From Candidatus Falkowbacteria bacterium CG02_land_8_20_14_3_00_36_14 (lineage in GTDB: Bacteria; Patescibacteriota; Patescibacteriia; Patescibacteriales; UM-FILTER-36-11): a stretch of DNA of 19,343 nucleotides. Within the stretch, counting starts at the first letter, position 1, and every line of letters starts with the position of its first letter. The notes under the pieces were generated by a model. That model was not told where the DNA came from and made no database searches. It was given only the letters and a program-made list of their open reading frames with translations. The stretch spans positions 1 to 19,343 of the forward strand of contig PETS01000133.1 of NCBI GenBank assembly GCA_002781265.1. Direction: 5' to 3'. The position numbers and the translations under genes are program-made. Of the stretch, positions 7,155-14,164 are shown piece by piece.

Positions 7155-8336
7155 TTACTTTTGTCTTTTTCTTTTTATCTCTTGGCTTAACTTTTCCGCC
7201 ATGTCAGTATTTTCCCAGGTAAACTGTTTGCCATTCCGCCCAAAGTGGCCATAACTGGCGGTTTTTTGATAAATCGGCTTTTTCAAGTTTAATTTGGAGA
7301 TAATTTCTTTCGGCCGGAAATCAAAATATTTTTTTATTAAACCAATTATCTTATTTTCAGGAATCTTGTTGGTATTATAAGTGTCAATATAAATGCCGAC
7401 CGGCTCGGCTACGCCGATGGCATAAGCCACCTGCAACTGGCACTTGTCCGCCAGTCCGGCGGCCACTACATTTTTAGCCACATATCTGGCCATATAAGCG
7501 CCGCTTCTGTCTACCTTGGAAGCGTCCTTGCCGGAAAAAGCGCCGCCGCCATGGGCCACTGCCCCGCCATAAGTGTCAACTATAATTTTCCGGCCGGTTA
7601 GGCCGGCGTCTGCCGGCGGGCCACCTAAAACAAATTTACCGGTAGGATTTATATAAAAATTAGTATCTTTGTCTATTAAATCGCCCAGAACATGCTCAAT
7701 CACTTTTTCCCTGATATCAGCCCTTAATTTTTTCATATTAACCTTTTCGCTATGATGGGAAGAAACCACTACTGTCTCCACTCTCACCGCCTGGCCATCA
7801 TGGTATTCTACGGTTACCTGGCTTTTTCCATCCGGGCGCAAATAGGGAAGGATGCCTTCTTTCCTGACCTGCGCCAGTCTTTTAGTTAATTTGTGGGCCA
7901 GGACTATCGGTAGCGGCATATATTCAGGCGTTTCATTGGTGGCATAGCCAATCATCAATCCCTGATCGCCTGCCCCCTGTTCTTTGTATTCGCCCTTGTC
8001 TTCTTCCACTCCCTGGGCAATATCCGGACTTTGCTCATGCAAAGTTACCAATATCCCGACATCATCACAGCAAAATCCGTATTCTTGCTTATCATAGCCG
8101 ATATCCTTTAATACTCCTCTGACTATTTGATCTATTTTTACGTATGATTTTGTTTTGGCTTCGCCTCCCACCAAAACCAAACCGGTGGTATTATAGCACT
8201 CAATGCCAGCGCGGGTATCAGGATCTTGCTTTAACATTTCATCCAAAATGGCATCGCTTAATTGGTCGCAAATTTTATCCGGATGGCCCTCGGTAACGGA
8301 TTCGGAAGTAATTAATCTTATATTTTTTTTAGACAT
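7155..8336 (-). CDS. metK: S-adenosylmethionine synthetase
   Basis: This 393-residue methionine adenosyltransferase makes SAM from methionine and ATP. It has the canonical TEGHPDKICDQ (~15-25), GAGDQGLMIGYATNETPEYMP (~121-141), GGPPADAGLTGRKIIVDTYGG (~239-259), GGGAFSGKD (~263-271) with the P-loop-like glycine run, and KVDRSGAYMARYVAKN. All three pseudo-repeat domains are present and the length is normal for bacteria. It is downstream of ahcY by only 21 bp, a gap made of three 7-nt repeats, so no SAM riboswitch is possible there. With ahcY and the adenosine kinase it forms an SAM synthesis and SAH clearance group. Confidence 0.97.
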   Translation of the reverse strand: MSKKNIRLITSESVTEGHPDKICDQLSDAILDEMLKQDPDTRAGIECYNTTGLVLVGGEAKTKSYVKIDQIVRGVLKDIGYDKQEYGFCCDDVGILVTLHEQSPDIAQGVEEDKGEYKEQGAGDQGLMIGYATNETPEYMPLPIVLAHKLTKRLAQVRKEGILPYLRPDGKSQVTVEYHDGQAVRVETVVVSSHHSEKVNMKKLRADIREKVIEHVLGDLIDKDTNFYINPTGKFVLGGPPADAGLTGRKIIVDTYGGAVAHGGGAFSGKDASKVDRSGAYMARYVAKNVVAAGLADKCQLQVAYAIGVAEPVGIYIDTYNTNKIPENKIIGLIKKYFDFRPKEIISKLNLKKPIYQKTASYGHFGRNGKQFTWENTDMAEKLSQEIKRKRQK

Positions 8337-8339
8337 AAG

Positions 8340-8360
8340 CTGTTAATTGTTAATTGATTA
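8340..8360 (-). repeat. Heptamer array at the ahcY stop codon
   Basis: The whole ahcY-metK gap reads on the minus strand as three 7-nt units, TAATCAA, TTAACAA and TTAACAG. The first unit begins with the ahcY stop codon TAA itself. It is one of several 7-nt arrays in the window anchored at a stop codon. Confidence 0.7.
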
Positions 8361-9635
8361 TGTTCCAATTTCCCACGACTCCAGATATTTCTTTTGTTCC
8401 GGAGTCAATTTATCAATAGAAATTCCCATTGATTTTAACTTTAATTTAGCTATCCAATTTTCTATATCCTCCGGTATTTCATAAACAATATTATTAAATT
8501 TCTTTTTGGCTCTAATGACATATTCAGCCGTAAGCGCCTGAGTGGCAAAACTCATATCCATCACCGATGCCGGATGACCTTCGGCCGCGGCTAAATTAAT
8601 CAGCCGGCCCTCGCCTAACAAATAAATACTTTTGATTTTTGACTTTTGACTTTTGACTTTAATTATATATTCATCAACATTATTTCTGACATTCTTTTTA
8701 AAACTTTTGGCTATTTTTTTAAGGCCAACCACGTCAACTTCAACGTCAAAATGCCCTGAATTGCAAACGACCGCCCCGTCCGGCATTAATTTAAAATGTT
8801 CAATTCTAATAACATTAATATCGCCGGTTAAAGTGCAGAATAAATCGCCGATTTTAGCCGCCGCGCGCATCGGCATGACAACAAAGCCATCCATAGCCGC
8901 TTCCAGCGCTTTGATATCATCAACTTCGGTAACGATTACTTTAGCACCCATGCCCCGCGCGCGCATGGCAAATCCCCGCCCGCACCAGCCGTAGCCGGCC
9001 ACCACCACATTTTTGCCGGCAATCAGCATATCAGTCGCCCTGATAATGCCGTCCAGGGTGGACTGGCCGGTGCCGTATCTGTTATCAAAAAGATATTTTG
9101 TCTTGGCATTATTGATGGCAAATACCGGAATCCGCAATTTGCCCGATTTAGCCAATGCTTGCAATCTGATAACGCCGGTAGTGGTCTCTTCCAAACTGCC
9201 GATAATATCCTGGGCTTGATTTTTATATAAGGAATGAAGGAGAGATATTAAATCGGCGCCGTCATCAATAGTTATCCGCGGCTTGTGTTTTAAAGCATGC
9301 TCTAAATTGGCATAATAGCTTTTTTTGTTTTCTCCATGGACGGCGAAAACCGGTATTTTATAATCCTTAACCAAAGCCGCGGCCACGTCATCCTGCGTGG
9401 ACAAGGGGTTGGAAGCGCATAATAAAACATTTGCCCCGCCGGCTTTTAAGGTTCTGGCTAAATTAGCCGTCTCGGCTGTCACATGCAGGCAAGCGGAAAT
9501 TCTTAAGCCCCTTAACGGCTTAAATTTATCAAACCTTTCTTTAATCATATTTAAAACAGGCATGTCTCTTTCCGCCCAGGCAATCCTTTTTTTTCCTCCT
9601 TCAGCCAATTTTATGTTTTTTATTTTATAGTTCAT
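8358..9635 (-). CDS. ahcY: Adenosylhomocysteinase
   Basis: This 425-residue S-adenosylhomocysteine hydrolase cleaves the by-product of SAM-dependent methylation to adenosine and homocysteine with bound NAD. Motifs seen: HVTAETANL (~51-59), NPLSTQDDVAAAL (~76-88), EETTTGVIRL (~149-158), FDNRYGTGQSTLDGIIRATD (~183-202), the NAD fingerprint AGYGWCGRG (~213-221), NSGHFDVEVD (~292-301) and EGRLINLAAAEGHP (~342-355). It belongs to the shorter class resembling Thermotoga and archaeal enzymes: no ~40-residue insertion, and the C-terminus ends TPEQKKYLESWEIGT rather than the KxxxYRY type. Residues ~325-336 (IKVKSQKSKIKS) replace the short turn usual in this place and are encoded by a 7-nt tandem array. 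All catalytic motifs are intact, so the enzyme is probably active. There is no Shine-Dalgarno. Confidence 0.96.
   Translation of the reverse strand: MNYKIKNIKLAEGGKKRIAWAERDMPVLNMIKERFDKFKPLRGLRISACLHVTAETANLARTLKAGGANVLLCASNPLSTQDDVAAALVKDYKIPVFAVHGENKKSYYANLEHALKHKPRITIDDGADLISLLHSLYKNQAQDIIGSLEETTTGVIRLQALAKSGKLRIPVFAINNAKTKYLFDNRYGTGQSTLDGIIRATDMLIAGKNVVVAGYGWCGRGFAMRARGMGAKVIVTEVDDIKALEAAMDGFVVMPMRAAAKIGDLFCTLTGDINVIRIEHFKLMPDGAVVCNSGHFDVEVDVVGLKKIAKSFKKNVRNNVDEYIIKVKSQKSKIKSIYLLGEGRLINLAAAEGHPASVMDMSFATQALTAEYVIRAKKKFNNIVYEIPEDIENWIAKLKLKSMGISIDKLTPEQKKYLESWEIGT
8628..8660. repeat. In-frame heptamer array inside ahcY
   Basis: Four tandem 7-nt units (ACTTTTG, ATTTTTG, ACTTTTG, ACTTTTG on the plus strand) and a partial fifth lie within ahcY. 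On the coding strand they read (A/G)TCAAAA. They encode the Lys/Ser-rich KVKSQKSKIK insert. Because the unit is not a multiple of three, successive units are read in different frames, yet the overall gene frame is preserved. Confidence 0.85.
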
Positions 9636-9640
9636 AAAAT

Positions 9641-9675
9641 GAATTATGAATCATGAATAGTGAATCATAAATTAT
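9641..9675. repeat. Heptamer array, left of the four-helix-bundle remnant
   Basis: Five contiguous 7-nt units on the plus strand begin GAATTAT then GAATCAT, the last unit being AAATTAT. The array lies just upstream of the ahcY ATG and contains the stop codon of the truncated four-helix-bundle frame. It is inverted relative to the array at 9764-9791. Confidence 0.8.
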
Positions 9676-9778
9676 AGTTTTCCCTAGATTTTTTAATTAA
9701 TCCATTTATCAATTTATACCCATCTCTCCAGGCGTTTAAATCTGTGAATGATTTTATTTTACTTGATTCATTATTCAT
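9665..9778 (-). pseudogene. Truncated four-helix-bundle (S23/IVP family) gene remnant
   Basis: This 37-codon frame reads MNNESSKIKSFTDLNAWRDG and then YKLINGLIKKSRENYNL before a TGA. The SFTDLNAW-x-x-x-YKLI-x-x-LIK opening is the typical first helix of four-helix-bundle proteins related to the 23S rRNA intervening-sequence protein, which normally run to ~115-125 residues. Everything after helix 1 is missing. The fragment is bracketed by inverted 7-nt repeat arrays, as is the intact family member at 18571-18939. It is probably a decayed cassette, although a short expressed peptide cannot be excluded. Confidence 0.65.
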
Positions 9779-9791
9779 GATTCATGATTCT
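9764..9791. repeat. Heptamer array, right of the four-helix-bundle remnant
   Basis: Four 7-nt units on the plus strand are TGATTCA, TTATTCA, TGATTCA and a final TGATTCT. The array abuts the TAG stop codon of the adenosine kinase gene (9790-9792) and includes the ATG of the remnant. It is the inverse complement of the units in the 9641-9675 array. Confidence 0.8.
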
Positions 9792-10767
9792 ATTTATAAA
9801 ATAATTTTTCTCCATAACTCTCCCTATACCTCCTCCTAACATCCTTCCATCCAAACCGATGCGCCTGCGTGCCTCTTTTTTCCACCGCGTAGGAAGCAAC
9901 GGTGTTAGCTAATCTGCCAATTTCCTTTAATCCCATATTATTTGCCAGCCCGGCAATCAATCCGGCGCGAAAAGCGTCGCCGGCGCCAGTCGGATCCACA
10001 ATTTTTTTCAGTTTAACAGCCGGTATTTTAAATATTTTATTTTTATCGTAAATTTCCGCTCCTTTCTTCCCCTTGGTTATTATCAGTATACTTACTTTAT
10101 CAAGTATTTTTTTAGCTGTCCAACCGGTTATTTTTTTTATTAAATCAAATTCATAATCATTGCCGACAAGCGCTGAAGCGCCGGCAATGCCGGCTAATAA
10201 AGAACTTTTTTTTAAGCTGGTAATCTGCTGTCCCGGATCATAAATATAAAAAATTTTATTTTTTTTATAAACCCGGGCATAATTCTCCATATCCTTATTA
10301 TTCCCCGGGGAAATGATTGCTAATGTCATTCTGGAGCGGAGCGGAGCGGAGCGATAGAATCTCGAGATATTATTCACGCTACTAATACTTTCCAAAGCTC
10401 CCGGATTGAAGGCCGTAATCTGGTTATCGGCTTTGTCAGTAGTGATATAACACGAAGCGGTATTTTTATTTTTTATTATTTTAATTCGCGATATGTCTAT
10501 TCTATTCTTAGCCAGCCATTTTTTATAAATTCCAAAATCTCTGCCAGCTGTTGCCAGTATCACCGGCCTTAACCCCAATAAAGACAAATTATAGGCAATA
10601 TTGCCGGCGGTGCCGCCAAAGCTTTCGGTCAGGCCGTTAACCGCAAATGAGACATTTAAGATATGCGCCTTCTCGGGCATGATGTAATCCTTGAAATATC
10701 CCGGAAAATCCATTATCCGGTCATACACCAACGACCCGGATACTAAAATATTATTTTTCTTCTTCAT
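9790..10767 (-). CDS. PfkB-family kinase, probable adenosine kinase (mycobacterial AdoK type)
   Basis: This ~325-residue ribokinase-fold kinase probably phosphorylates adenosine to AMP. GGTAGNIAYNLSLLG (~51-65) is the substrate-binding PfkB motif and DPTGAGDAFRAG (~258-269) contains the catalytic Asp (GAGD). Several stretches resemble Mycobacterium tuberculosis adenosine kinase from memory: DFPGYF near residue 20, FNPGAL (~120-124), YDPGQQI (~176-182), NDYEFDLI (~203-210) followed by TGW, and a late GTQ. It is upstream of ahcY, whose product adenosine it would consume. The preferred start is the ATG at 10765-10767, inside the last codons of the ORF6N gene (17-bp overlap); a TTG at 10779 is an alternative. 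Residues ~136-148 come partly from a GGAGC tandem repeat. Another nucleoside could be the substrate. Confidence 0.85.
   Translation of the reverse strand: MKKKNNILVSGSLVYDRIMDFPGYFKDYIMPEKAHILNVSFAVNGLTESFGGTAGNIAYNLSLLGLRPVILATAGRDFGIYKKWLAKNRIDISRIKIIKNKNTASCYITTDKADNQITAFNPGALESISSVNNISRFYRSAPLRSRMTLAIISPGNNKDMENYARVYKKNKIFYIYDPGQQITSLKKSSLLAGIAGASALVGNDYEFDLIKKITGWTAKKILDKVSILIITKGKKGAEIYDKNKIFKIPAVKLKKIVDPTGAGDAFRAGLIAGLANNMGLKEIGRLANTVASYAVEKRGTQAHRFGWKDVRRRYRESYGEKLFYK
10325..10367. repeat. REP-like GGAGC repeat unit inside the adenosine kinase gene
   Basis: Four perfect tandem GGAGC units (10333-10352) are framed by GTCATTCT on the left and GATAGAATCTC on the right. The flanks contain the inverted pair ATTCT/AGAAT, so the unit can fold as a stem with a GGAGC loop. 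This layout resembles the dispersed GTCATTCT...AGAATCTC repeats I recall from various environmental bacterial genomes. Here it is translated as part of ISRFYRSAPLRSRM. Confidence 0.7.
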
Positions 10768-11281
10768 AGTTAAACCCAATTTCTTTTTTATTAAGACCTT
10801 CTTCTTCCTTATTTTTTAATAAAATATGCAAAGCGGAAAAAATATCTTTTATATTTTTATCATGCTTGTTGTATTTATTTTCCAATTCATTAATTTTCTC
10901 AGCTAAATCCTGGGAAGAATTTATAATCCTGCTTACCATTACGAACACTCGCATTATGGCAATATTTATCTGAATGGCCTTTTTACTTCTTAAAATGCTG
11001 GATAACATAGCTATTCCCATTTCCGTAAAAACATAGGGCCGATAACGCTGGCCACCACTATTTGAGGTCACAATTTGTGACCTCAAATTTTTAAACTCAT
11101 CTTCGGTTAATTGAAACATAAAATCCCCCGGAAATCTTTCAATATTCCTCTTTACCGCTTGATTAAGAACTTTTGTTTCAACTCCGTAAAACTCCGCCAA
11201 ATCACGATCCAACATAACTCTCTGTTCCCGTATTAACAATATTTTATTCCTAATTTTTTCTTGTAAAATAATATCTGCCAT
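10751..11281 (-). CDS. ORF6N domain-containing protein
   Basis: This is a 176-residue protein with an N-terminal ORF6N domain (~8-105), a DNA-binding-associated module common in phages and mobile elements. Family motifs are clear: REQRVMLDRDLAEFYGVETK (~18-37), VKRNIERFPGDFMFQLT (~43-59), NLRSQIVTSNSGGQRYRPYVFTEMG (~65-89) and AIMRVFV (~107-113). The C-terminus (~120-176) is a predicted coiled coil with acidic and basic clusters. It is commonly considered a regulator or antirepressor-like protein; its target is unknown. The 3' end overlaps the adenosine kinase start by 17 bp, implying translational coupling of an accessory gene with a metabolic one. A long DNA palindrome lies within the coding region, and two shorter palindromes at a TATAAT lie ~90 bp upstream. 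Confidence 0.92.
   Translation of the reverse strand: MADIILQEKIRNKILLIREQRVMLDRDLAEFYGVETKVLNQAVKRNIERFPGDFMFQLTEDEFKNLRSQIVTSNSGGQRYRPYVFTEMGIAMLSSILRSKKAIQINIAIMRVFVMVSRIINSSQDLAEKINELENKYNKHDKNIKDIFSALHILLKNKEEEGLNKKEIGFNYEEEK
11060..11088. repeat. 29-bp near-perfect palindrome within the ORF6N gene
   Basis: Two 14-bp arms (ATTTGAGGTCACAA and its complement) flank a single central T. It encodes the conserved LRSQIVTSN stretch of the ORF6N domain. Such a symmetrical site could serve as a binding site for the encoded protein or be forced by codon conservation plus drift; the near perfection favours selection or recent acquisition. Confidence 0.85.
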
Positions 11282-11368
11282 TTAATTTTTATTTCCTAAA
11301 ATTTTTAAAATATTTCTTATTACCGATTAAAAATATCTTTTTATTTTAATTATATTTATTTACCGACT

Positions 11369-11400
11369 ATTATATTGGCCAATCGGCTAATATTTTAGCC
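11369..11400 (-). promoter_or_regulatory. Putative ORF6N promoter region with two palindromes
   Basis: An exact TATAAT (minus strand, 11369-11374) touches the perfect palindrome ATTGGCCAAT (11374-11383). Next to it is GGCTAA-TATT-TTAGCC (11385-11400). No good -35 hexamer is seen at 16-18 bp, so the promoter may need an activator, or the palindromes may be operator half-sites. The distance to the ORF6N ATG is about 90 bp. Confidence 0.4.
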
Positions 11401-11423
11401 AATCTATTTTTATTTGTTGTGAC

Positions 11424-11475
11424 TTCATAATTCATAATTCTTTATTCAATTTCTCAATCTCCTCTTCAATCGCCT
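11424..11475. repeat. 52-bp direct repeat, copy 1
   Basis: Identical over 52 bp to 14165-14216. On the minus strand it carries codons AIEEEIEKLNKEL, a TGA stop and two AATTATG heptamers, that is, the 3' end of the 278-residue gene. Here it is detached from that gene and lies after the second DUF4143 ATPase gene. The preceding short frame (ITLSLPKCQ) is unrelated to the parent. Confidence 0.93.
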
Positions 11476-11505
11476 GGCACTTAGGTAAACTTAGGGTTAT
11501 GCCAT

Positions 11506-12627
11506 TCAAAGTATATACTCCAAATAATTATCCTGATTAATAATTTTATATTCCGCGTTTTTATAAGTTAAGAGCCAATCTTTCGGCGGCTTAATCTTGT
11601 CTTTTTTCCATTTAATTTCAAAACCGTAAAGCTTGCCGTCGCGTTCTTCAATTATGTCTATTTCCTGGCCGTTATATGTTCTCCAAAAGTATAACGAACC
11701 GTAAATATTGTCATATGCTAATTTTTTCAATCTTTCAGAAAAAATAAAATTTTCAAATAACTGGCCAATGTCATTCCTGTCTTTTAAGCTATTGAATTGC
11801 GAAATAACGGCGTTCCTGATGCCATTGTCCAAGAAATAATATTTGCCCTTTTTGGCAATTTCTTTCCGCAAATTACGGCTAAAACCCCAATGAGCTTTGA
11901 TAATAAAGCTTTTTTCCAAAAGATCCAAATAACGGGCAACGGTTTTTACGTCAATAGCCAATTGAATGGCTAATTCATTTAAAGATACTGAATTGCCAAC
12001 CTGAAAAGCCAATAATTTTAATAAATTTACTAAAGCTTTTGGAGATTTTATTTTTTCCAGCGCCAAAATATCTTTTAGCAAATAAGAATTCACTATTTCT
12101 TCCAAAATTTTTATTTTTTCATTTTTCGTGTCTGCCATTATTATCTCCGGGTATGCCCCGAAAACTAAAAAATCTTCCAGCTTCTGTTTTAACTCATAAT
12201 TATTGAATTTCAACCTTAGTTCTTTTTGGGAAATCGGGTAGAGAATAATGGTATTTTTTCTTCCAGTCAGGGGTTCGCCGATTTGCCGCGACAAGTCAAA
12301 AGAAGATGAGCCGGTAGCGATAATAAAAATTTTCGGTAAATTATCTATTATAATTTTCAAGCCCATGCCAATGCCCGGTATTAATTGCGCTTCATCAATG
12401 GCAATCATTTCATAGCCGGCGCAATATTCAAAAATTCTTTTAAAATCTCTTGAGCCCAATATATCGGCGATTGTAATATTATCTCCTGTGTCAAATTTAT
12501 ATTTTAACTTTGTTTTATTTAAAAATCCTTTTAATAAAGTGGTCTTGCCGACTCGTCTTGACCCATAAATAATCAATGCTTTATTGGGTTTTAATATTTT
12601 TTCTATATTATATATTCTTTCAAGCAT
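11506..12627 (-). CDS. AAA ATPase with DUF4143 C-terminal domain (second copy)
   Basis: A ~373-residue protein of the AAA_14/DUF4143 family. Walker A is YGSRRVGKTT (~21-30). Walker B is YEMIAIDEAQ (~72-81). A GSSSF sensor-like motif and LTGRK follow, then a winged-helix-like segment (LNELAIQLAIDVKTVARYL). The C-terminal DUF4143 part ends with GQEIDIIEERDGKLYGFEIKW, an E-x-D...E-x-K pattern resembling PD-(D/E)XK nuclease-like folds. The family is frequent in CPR, archaea and accessory DNA; its role is not settled (proposed links to toxin-antitoxin or mobile functions). The ATG at 12625-12627 is chosen, because the family starts with MLERIYNIEKIL; a TTG at 12654 would add nine atypical residues. 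It has its own promoter. Confidence 0.9.
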   Translation of the reverse strand: MLERIYNIEKILKPNKALIIYGSRRVGKTTLLKGFLNKTKLKYKFDTGDNITIADILGSRDFKRIFEYCAGYEMIAIDEAQLIPGIGMGLKIIIDNLPKIFIIATGSSSFDLSRQIGEPLTGRKNTIILYPISQKELRLKFNNYELKQKLEDFLVFGAYPEIIMADTKNEKIKILEEIVNSYLLKDILALEKIKSPKALVNLLKLLAFQVGNSVSLNELAIQLAIDVKTVARYLDLLEKSFIIKAHWGFSRNLRKEIAKKGKYYFLDNGIRNAVISQFNSLKDRNDIGQLFENFIFSERLKKLAYDNIYGSLYFWRTYNGQEIDIIEERDGKLYGFEIKWKKDKIKPPKDWLLTYKNAEYKIINQDNYLEYIL

Positions 12628-12677
12628 AATGAATTTGAAATTTAAGGAGTACAAATCCTAAAATTAATGATAATTTA

Positions 12678-12705
12678 AATATATCATATACATAAATTTT
12701 GTCAA
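12678..12705 (-). promoter_or_regulatory. Sigma70-like promoter of the second DUF4143 ATPase gene
   Basis: TTGACA (12700-12705, minus strand) is followed by a 16-bp spacer and an extended -10, TGA-TATATT (hexamer 12678-12683). It predicts a start near 12671 and a leader of about 45 nt before the ATG at 12627. No Shine-Dalgarno is seen in that leader. Confidence 0.6.
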
Positions 12706-12884
12706 ATATTATGCTTAAAATACTCAAATTATAATAAAAATAACTTATATTAGCTAAAATATATTATCATTTTATTTTATATTAAATATAAAGTAAAGTC
12801 AAGCGGTATTTATATTAAACATAGAGTAATATGTACTTTACTCGTTTTATTCCTTATTCCTAATTTTTTTCGGCAAATTTAATA

Positions 12885-14054
12885 TTACACCATAAATCCA
12901 TAAATAATATTATCCAATTCGCTGTGATTTCTAGAAATAACTTTATATTCTTTTATTTTTAAGCTGGCGCAAAGTTTGGCGAGTTTTTTTTCGTCCCGTT
13001 CGTCCGGAGACACTTTGGCTTCGTACGCTTTGGCTTTATTTAAAATAAAGTCAATTTCTGATCCATTTTTACGCTGATAATAATTTAATTCACCTTTGAG
13101 CCTTAAATTTTGAAAAATATTATTTTCAAATATTTTGCCTTCATCAATTTTTCCCAAAATATTAAGTAGTCCTGAGTCGGCTAAATATGCCTTCGACGCT
13201 TGCCTTATTTCAGTGTCTTTATTGCGGCTAAACGGCCTTATTAATTTTATAAAATACGTGCCTTCCAAAAAAGACAAATAATTATTAACCGTCTCTCGGG
13301 CAATGCCCAGCTCTTTTGATAATTTAAAAATATCAAGTTTAGAGCCTGTCCTTTGCGCTAAAAGCAGAATTAAATCTCTAACGGCCGAAACATTCCGATA
13401 ATCGCTTAATTGCAGAACTTCAAGCTGATAGTAAGAAGAAAATATCGCTTCCAGAGATTTCTTTTTTTCCGAAATATTTTCTTTTAAAACAACTCCGGGA
13501 AAACCGCCGTAGCGCAAATATTCTTCATAAAGAAGAGCGAAAATTTCGTGAGTGGCTTCGCCTATTTTATCGCTGACGGCCGGAACTTTTAACCGGCTGC
13601 CCTTAAACCGCAAGAATTCACGAAAATTAAGCGGATATAATTCAAAAATATATTTTCTTCCGGCTAATGATTCTGAAAAAAAATTTTTAAGATAATAGCT
13701 GGCCGATCCGGTTAAAAAAAATTTTATTTTATAATGGTCGTATAAATATTTAACAACCGACGGCAATTTTTTTGAAAAATGGATTTCATCTAAAAAAACA
13801 TAAGCCCGCTTATTTAATTTCAACCCCCGGCTTTCAAAATCCGCCATTATTCTTTCATAATTTTTTTCTTCAAACAATTTCTGGTTTAATGGATTTTCAA
13901 GATCAATAAATAATTTATTGCCGGACTCAATATAATCGCTTATATATTCCAAAAGGGTAGTTTTTCCCACCCGGCGCATGCCCGTGATGATAATGACTTC
14001 CGGCGAAGAAATATAGGGTTTTATTTGTTTGAATAAATCTCTTGCTATTATCAT
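12885..14054 (-). CDS. AAA ATPase with DUF4143 C-terminal domain (first copy)
   Basis: A 389-residue AAA_14/DUF4143 protein, homologous in layout to its downstream neighbour but clearly divergent, so not a recent duplicate. Walker A is TGMRRVGKTT (~24-33). Walker B is AYVFLDEIH (~84-92). FFLTGSASY and LAGRK follow, then a winged-helix-like region (LSKELGIARETVNNYLSFLE). The C-terminus has SEIDFILNKAKAYEAKVS, a D...E-x-K nuclease-like pattern. The ATG at 14054 is directly preceded by a strong promoter that would yield a leaderless mRNA. It lies just inside the 52-bp repeat boundary. About 255 bp of AT-rich DNA follow it before the next ATPase start, holding that gene's promoter and no further gene that I can see. 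Confidence 0.92.
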   Translation of the reverse strand: MIIARDLFKQIKPYISSPEVIIITGMRRVGKTTLLEYISDYIESGNKLFIDLENPLNQKLFEEKNYERIMADFESRGLKLNKRAYVFLDEIHFSKKLPSVVKYLYDHYKIKFFLTGSASYYLKNFFSESLAGRKYIFELYPLNFREFLRFKGSRLKVPAVSDKIGEATHEIFALLYEEYLRYGGFPGVVLKENISEKKKSLEAIFSSYYQLEVLQLSDYRNVSAVRDLILLLAQRTGSKLDIFKLSKELGIARETVNNYLSFLEGTYFIKLIRPFSRNKDTEIRQASKAYLADSGLLNILGKIDEGKIFENNIFQNLRLKGELNYYQRKNGSEIDFILNKAKAYEAKVSPDERDEKKLAKLCASLKIKEYKVISRNHSELDNIIYGFMV

Positions 14055-14060
14055 AATTCT

Positions 14061-14089
14061 ATCTTACAAAAAGTACTACTATTTGTCAA
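14061..14089 (-). promoter_or_regulatory. Consensus sigma70 promoter giving a leaderless mRNA
   Basis: Exact TTGACA (14084-14089), a 17-bp spacer and TAAGAT (14061-14066) are on the minus strand. Only six bases (AGAATT) separate the -10 from the ATG at 14054. The expected transcription start therefore falls on or next to the start codon. This is the clearest promoter in the window. Confidence 0.7.
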
Positions 14090-14164
14090 GTATACTTTAT
14101 AAATGGTAAAAATATAAATATTTTATTTTATGTTTGCCTAAATTTTTTAACATTGCTTGCCTTA

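Noticed and set aside
8337..8357. Possible SAM riboswitch before metK
   Set aside because: The gap is only 21 bp and is made of heptamers; the ahcY leader has only repeats and the remnant gene, with no SAM-box layout.
9671..9676. TATAAT on the minus strand upstream of ahcY
   Set aside because: It is part of the heptamer array and has no -35 at a proper distance; kept only as a weak possibility.
10333..10352. GGAGC repeats as a CRISPR-like array
   Set aside because: Units are 5 nt and contiguous with no spacers.
12774..12802. Second promoter-like pair (TTGACT, 17 bp, TAAAAT) on the minus strand
   Set aside because: It is in a very AT-rich gap where such matches are expected; a better promoter at 12678-12705 lies nearer the gene.
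12885..14054. Two DUF4143 ATPases as a recent tandem duplication
   Set aside because: The proteins share motifs and layout but differ throughout, so the pair is old or separately acquired.
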